NCBI GenBank assembly: GCA_031372765.1
Contig: JANMLW010000285.1
Coordinates: 1 to 17,427 of the forward strand
Direction of reading: 5' to 3'
From: JADCCX01 sp031372765
GTDB taxonomy: Bacteria; Pseudomonadota; Alphaproteobacteria; Rhizobiales; Beijerinckiaceae
Length of the DNA: 17,427 nucleotides
Part shown: in pieces, positions 14,102-17,427 of the stretch
Layout of the letters: every line of letters begins with the position of its first letter
Position numbering within the stretch: the first letter of the stretch is position 1
The notes under the pieces: model-generated
Told to the model about the DNA's origin: nothing
Databases searched by the model: none
What the model saw: the letters and a program-made list of their open reading frames with translations, nothing else
Made by a program: the position numbers and the translations under genes

Positions 14102-14662
14102 TCATGGAACGGCCTTCCAATCAGCAAAATCACGCTTCAACGCGTCAAACTGCACAAGCTGATCCGCCATCAGCTCACGCGCCCTGTCACGCCGGACGAA
14201 CACCTTGAACATGGCTTCGCCATTGGCATTGTAGAACTGGATCGAACAGGATCGCCGTCCGTGAAAAGGCCTGTCGACGATATAGATGGCGCGGCAATTG
14301 GCGGCTCGGATATGCCCGCCGATGGGACTGTCCCCATGGATGTTGAAATAGCCATGCCCAAGCGATCCTTCGGGTAGTGGGCCCACACACTCCAGGACGA
14401 TATCCGCCGTATGGACAATGAACAGAACATCCCCCCAGCCCGTAAGGCTTGACCAGAGTGTTTCGAAGGCACCAGCATCAACAAAGATGCGCTGCCCGGC
14501 AGGCAGCGCTTCCAGCACGACCTGACTGGGCACACCGCAGTCTCGCGCTATCTGCTCGACCACGCCATCAGGTTTGGCCGCAAGGGCATCGCGTACAAGC
14601 TGATTGTGGTCCTCAGAAGCAGGAAAGCCCCGCACTTTTTTGGCGATATCAATGACGGACAT
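14102..14662 (-). CDS. hutX: HutX/ChuX-type heme utilisation carrier protein
   Basis: A 186-residue cytosolic protein of the HutX/ChuX family, which binds heme after import and passes it on to degradation enzymes. The family pattern is visible in LFIVHTADIVLECVGPLPEG, GYFNIHGDSPIGGHIRA and the C-terminal SIQFYNANGEAMFKVFVRRD. The full family length is present. ATG 14662 follows AGGAG. The gene begins nine bases after the stop of the heme monooxygenase gene, so the two are cotranscribed and probably functionally coupled. Confidence 0.88.
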   Translation of the reverse strand: MSVIDIAKKVRGFPASEDHNQLVRDALAAKPDGVVEQIARDCGVPSQVVLEALPAGQRIFVDAGAFETLWSSLTGWGDVLFIVHTADIVLECVGPLPEGSLGHGYFNIHGDSPIGGHIRAANCRAIYIVDRPFHGRRSCSIQFYNANGEAMFKVFVRRDRARELMADQLVQFDALKRDFADWKAVP

Positions 14663-14671
14663 TGTGTGCTC

Positions 14672-15034
14672 CTATTCCGCAGCTTGCTTGTGCAAATGAC
14701 GATTTTCTTCTGAAAGAACGGCTTCGAAACCCTCAAATTCAGGATGGCCCAAAAACATCGGGCGTGGGCGTGGCTGGCCCGCATTGCGATGCGATTCGCG
14801 GAACTGCTCCGATTGGGTCCAATCCATGAAGGCGGCCTTGCTGGCCCAGGTGGTATGGCTGGAATAGAGCGTGTGATCCTCGCGCTCCGGCCCCTTGAGC
14901 AGGTGAAAGGCGATATAGCCTGGCATTTCGTGCAATCGAGTCTTGCGGGAAGACCAGACCTCCTCAAAGGCGGCTTCCTCGCCCTTCACGACCTTGAAGC
15001 GGTTCATGGCGATGTAGTGATTGGCTGCAAACAT
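14672..15034 (-). CDS. IsdG/HmuQ-type heme-degrading monooxygenase, 120 aa
   Basis: A single antibiotic-biosynthesis-monooxygenase (ABM) fold protein. The residues that match the IsdG catalytic triad are Asn11 (MNRFKVVKG), Trp72 (FMDWTQSEQF) and His82 (RESHRNAG), with the W-x9-H spacing of the family. It would open the heme ring to release iron in the cytosol. Related rhizobial proteins are called HmuQ, HmuD or BhuQ. ATG 15034 has AAGGAG eight bases upstream; an internal Met10 is possible. It lies between tonB and hutX on the same strand, and this context strongly supports heme degradation rather than an antibiotic role. Confidence 0.88.
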   Translation of the reverse strand: MFAANHYIAMNRFKVVKGEEAAFEEVWSSRKTRLHEMPGYIAFHLLKGPEREDHTLYSSHTTWASKAAFMDWTQSEQFRESHRNAGQPRPRPMFLGHPEFEGFEAVLSEENRHLHKQAAE

Positions 15035-15128
15035 GGTTCAGTCTCCTTGTGCTGGCTGATCGGCTGGCTTGGTTCGTGGATGGTCCGCATCGATCGGCGA
15101 ACCGATCCTGATGAGGTTGTTGTCGTGA

Positions 15129-16385
15129 TCACTGAAGGTCATATCGGATCACCGCGGTAATGCTCAGGGAAGCCGGACCGCCCGCTGGCATGGCCGGAAA
15201 AGGTTGCGCGCGGCGCAGCATGGTGAGCGTTGCCTGATCCAGCACACCCGCCCCTGAAGATCCGGTGAGCGCTGAGGTGGAAACCCCTCCCGAGCGTGTA
15301 ACCGTAAAGCTGATTATCGTACGGCCCTGTATCCCGGCATCCTGTGCGGAGTCAGGATAGTCCTTGAAACGGGCGAGATGCGCCAGAATACGCGAGCGAT
15401 AACTGGCGACCTCGGATTTGCCGGCAGTTGCTGCTGCGCCCTGGCTTGCGCCGCCGTTCTTGAGGGCCTGTTGAGTGCGGCGGTCCGTGCCTGCGCCGCT
15501 CTCACCCTGCCCTTGCATCGCAAACGGGTTTTCACGAGCAGAAGCCTGGGCTGCCCGCGCTTGTACAACACGCTGATTATGTGCCTCTGCAACAGCCTTT
15601 AAACGCTGCTGCTCCTTACCTTGCCTGGCGATTTGCGCCTGCTGTTGTGCTTCTTGCTTTACTAGCCTTGCAGCCAGTAACGGCTGACGCTTTATGTGAT
15701 CTGCGCTCTTGTTGCGCCGGATTTCAGGCGGAAGAGATTGAGTATCGGCAGGTTCTGCGACAACCGGTACTGGCTCTTCACTGGCAGCCGGCGGCACGAC
15801 AGCTTCAGGCGTACTTGCAGCAGGCTCGGCTTGTGTTGGAATTTGCAGGGGTTCCTGAGCTTGCTCAACCGGAGGCTGGATGCTCACTTCAGGCAGTGTG
15901 AGTATGAGTGGGGCCGCTGTATCATCAGCAAGCGGAACACTGACCGTAACAGCATCCGGCTTTGCGCCTTCATCAACAGCTGCGGCATCAGTACTGTCAG
16001 GAGCGACAAACAGGACTTCGATAGGGATCGCTGTTTCACCGCCCGCTGCCAGTTCTGCCGGATCGGGAAAAACCAATAAGGCAAAAGCCAGAAGGGCGGC
16101 ATGGACAAAAGCCGACAGGGCCACGGCTGGTGGAATGGACCAAATATCTATTGCCGCTTTGCCATCATAACCAGGAAACCGTAGCTCTGCGTTGGGTTTC
16201 GACAAACCCAGCCACTCATTTGAAGCGTCGCGCCCTACGAACGCTTTTTGTTGTGTTGGCACGATGCCGAGGCCTGTCGGCACGGCATCGGGGCTTGTGC
16301 GCACCATGCGCTCGCGCGCAGACCGGGAGCCGGTGGCCTTGCGGACACCTGTCTCATCATCCGGTTTGCGGCGTGCATGTGTCAT
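15129..16385 (-). CDS. tonB: TonB-family energy transducer for heme uptake, 418 aa
   Basis: A cytoplasmic N-terminus of about 85 residues precedes one membrane helix (about 86-106, PPAVALSAFVHAALLAFALL) carrying the SxxxH motif (Ser91, His95) used to couple with ExbB/ExbD. A long Pro/Glu/Ala-rich periplasmic spacer, a Gln/Ala/Lys-rich helical part and the C-terminal TonB domain (about 330-418, from YRSRILAHLARFKDYP to ITAVIRYDLQ) follow. It transmits proton-motive force to outer-membrane receptors. The start at 16385 lies eight bases after the receptor stop but has a weak ribosome site; Met27 would shorten the unusually long N-terminus. The order receptor-tonB-monooxygenase-hutX suggests a dedicated heme TonB. 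exbB/exbD are not in the window. Confidence 0.9.
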   Translation of the reverse strand: MTHARRKPDDETGVRKATGSRSARERMVRTSPDAVPTGLGIVPTQQKAFVGRDASNEWLGLSKPNAELRFPGYDGKAAIDIWSIPPAVALSAFVHAALLAFALLVFPDPAELAAGGETAIPIEVLFVAPDSTDAAAVDEGAKPDAVTVSVPLADDTAAPLILTLPEVSIQPPVEQAQEPLQIPTQAEPAASTPEAVVPPAASEEPVPVVAEPADTQSLPPEIRRNKSADHIKRQPLLAARLVKQEAQQQAQIARQGKEQQRLKAVAEAHNQRVVQARAAQASARENPFAMQGQGESGAGTDRRTQQALKNGGASQGAAATAGKSEVASYRSRILAHLARFKDYPDSAQDAGIQGRTIISFTVTRSGGVSTSALTGSSGAGVLDQATLTMLRRAQPFPAMPAGGPASLSITAVIRYDLQ

Positions 16386-16393
16386 CGTTTCGC

Positions 16394-17427
16394 TCAGGTG
16401 CCAAAGCGTGTGGAAAAGCCGATCTTGCCAACAAAACCCGGGCTGCGGTCCCCATCGCGGTAACGCTGGAAGCGCGTGTTACCGATGTTCTCCAGCGACA
16501 CGAATGCACGGGCATCCGGTGTGACCTGATAGTTGGCCGAGAGATCGATCAGCGCATGGGCCTTGCTGACGGGCGACCCGGTTGGCACACGCTTTTGCTC
16601 ATCCACCAGAGTGATCTTGCTGGCGATTACCAGTTTCTCGTCGAAGAAGCGCAGGCCTGCACCAAAGCTGATCTTGTCGGGGTAAATCGACGACAAGGGC
16701 TGGTTCAGCGTGCGGTTATCACCACGGATCGACGAACCCGATAGGCTGGCGAACCAGGAGCGTGCATCATAGACCATCTCGCCTTCAATGCCCTTCAGGC
16801 GTGCTCTGGCGACGTTGTTATAAACGAAAACCGCATCCAGACAGGATGTTCCACCACTGCCGCATGGCGCTCCGGGGTCCGTGAATACGCCCTCGATGAA
16901 GTCACGTACGTCGTTCTGGAACACGGCAAACTTGCCCCGGAAACGATCCCCTTTAATGAACACATTATCAAACTTCAGATTGACACCAGCTTCGATCGTC
17001 CGTCCAATTTCCGGGCGCAAATTGGGGTTGGGTATGAACCGGAAAGTTGCGGGAGCCGGATGCAATCCCTCCACAAGCGTCTCGGTGACCGAGGGTGCAC
17101 GGTATCCTTCGGCATAGGTGCCATAGACCTGAATGCCCTGAATAGGCGTAATGCCAATGGTGAGCTTGGGAGACAGGCGCGAACCAGAAGACGACCGCGT
17201 GGTGCTGTTAAGTTCATAATGATCATACCGCAAGGCGCCGATTATATCGACCATCGACCATTTGAGATGCGCCTGCGCAAATGCTCCAGAAACTGCACGC
17301 CTGCCAGATGGCGTGGTCTCATCGCCATTACCTGCGATATCAAGCGTCTGCACACGGTCTACAAAATAGTCGCCGCCATAGGTCAGTGCCAGCGTGGGTC
17401 CACCGGGATTGCCTGCGCCGAGATCAA
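16394..17427 (-). CDS. TonB-dependent heme/hemoglobin receptor (C-terminal part)
   Basis: The frame is open to the right edge, so the N-terminus (signal peptide, plug and early barrel strands) lies outside. About 344 C-terminal residues are visible; a GTG at 17353 is not the true start because barrel-like codons continue before it. The heme-receptor signature is present: GYRAPS, a His in VEGLHPAP, then FIPNPNLRPEIG. This corresponds to the FRAP...NPNL region with its heme-ligand His in HemR/ShmR/BhuA-type receptors. The C-terminus shows beta-barrel strands and ends GFSTRFGT. It should bring heme across the outer membrane using TonB from the adjacent gene. Confidence 0.92.
   Translation of the reverse strand, partial: DLGAGNPGGPTLALTYGGDYFVDRVQTLDIAGNGDETTPSGRRAVSGAFAQAHLKWSMVDIIGALRYDHYELNSTTRSSSGSRLSPKLTIGITPIQGIQVYGTYAEGYRAPSVTETLVEGLHPAPATFRFIPNPNLRPEIGRTIEAGVNLKFDNVFIKGDRFRGKFAVFQNDVRDFIEGVFTDPGAPCGSGGTSCLDAVFVYNNVARARLKGIEGEMVYDARSWFASLSGSSIRGDNRTLNQPLSSIYPDKISFGAGLRFFDEKLVIASKITLVDEQKRVPTGSPVSKAHALIDLSANYQVTPDARAFVSLENIGNTRFQRYRDGDRSPGFVGKIGFSTRFGT

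Noticed and set aside
14548..14967. Long minus-strand ORF overlapping the heme monooxygenase and hutX
   Set aside because: It is an out-of-frame shadow of two well-supported genes and has no recognisable protein pattern.
15092..15107. Perfect GATCGG/CCGATC hairpin between tonB and the heme monooxygenase
   Set aside because: The stem is only six bases with no T-run and no known attenuator context; it may be chance.
17351..17353. GTG as start of the heme receptor
   Set aside because: The frame is open to the window edge with barrel-like residues before it, and a receptor needs a signal peptide and plug domain.
1..17427. Mobile elements, CRISPR arrays, tRNA or rRNA genes
   Set aside because: No transposase, integrase, regular short repeats or tRNA-like cloverleaf was seen; the window reads as core chromosomal DNA.

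Overview
The window looks like chromosomal DNA from an alphaproteobacterium of the order Hyphomicrobiales (Brucella/Ochrobactrum or Phyllobacterium-like). The evidence is a complete PhyR-NepR-EcfG general stress response (GSR) locus of the rhizobial type, several HWE/HisKA_2 histidine kinases, EcfG-type promoters and a rhizobial-style heme-uptake gene set. The exact genus is not settled. I see no tRNA, rRNA, CRISPR, transposase or phage gene. No stretch longer than 300 bases lacks a gene.

Layout. 1-982: 3' end of an ABC exporter (fused permease/ATPase). 983-2397 (+): a row of small genes (49-aa, 23-aa, 91-aa, a DUF1328 57-aa membrane protein and a PRC-barrel protein), with two EcfG-type promoters. 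2411-3496 (-): a membrane HisKA_2 kinase with an intact ATPase domain. 3649-6090 (-): nepR, ecfG and a membrane HisKA_2 kinase-like protein in tightly overlapping order, with a perfect EcfG promoter upstream of nepR. 6261-7055 (+): divergent phyR. 7130-8130 (-): a YflT/17M-like stress protein and a secreted PepSY-like protein behind another EcfG promoter. 8255-9496 (-): an FAD-dependent oxidoreductase. 9595-10116 (-): a YciF/DUF892 ferritin-like protein. 10154-11554 (-): a PAS-PAS-HWE kinase. 11713-12003 (-): a hydrophilic 96-aa protein. 12104-13321 (-): an intracellular PHB-depolymerase-family esterase. 13554-13853 (-): a pterin carbinolamine dehydratase. 14102 to the right edge (-): a heme-uptake set in the order TonB-dependent heme receptor (partial), TonB, IsdG-type heme monooxygenase, HutX.

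How it fits together. In the established partner-switch model, a kinase phosphorylates PhyR. PhyR then binds the anti-sigma factor NepR and frees EcfG, which transcribes from GGAAC-N16-CGTT promoters. Reading both strands, I find seven such sites placed 25-110 bases upstream of genes, plus an eighth on the opposite strand of one of them. Together they would place most of the small and stress genes between 1 and 13.3 kb under EcfG. The window therefore appears to hold the GSR regulator, three candidate signal-input or phosphatase proteins, and a local block of its own regulon. The heme genes at the right end show no EcfG site and look like a separate module.
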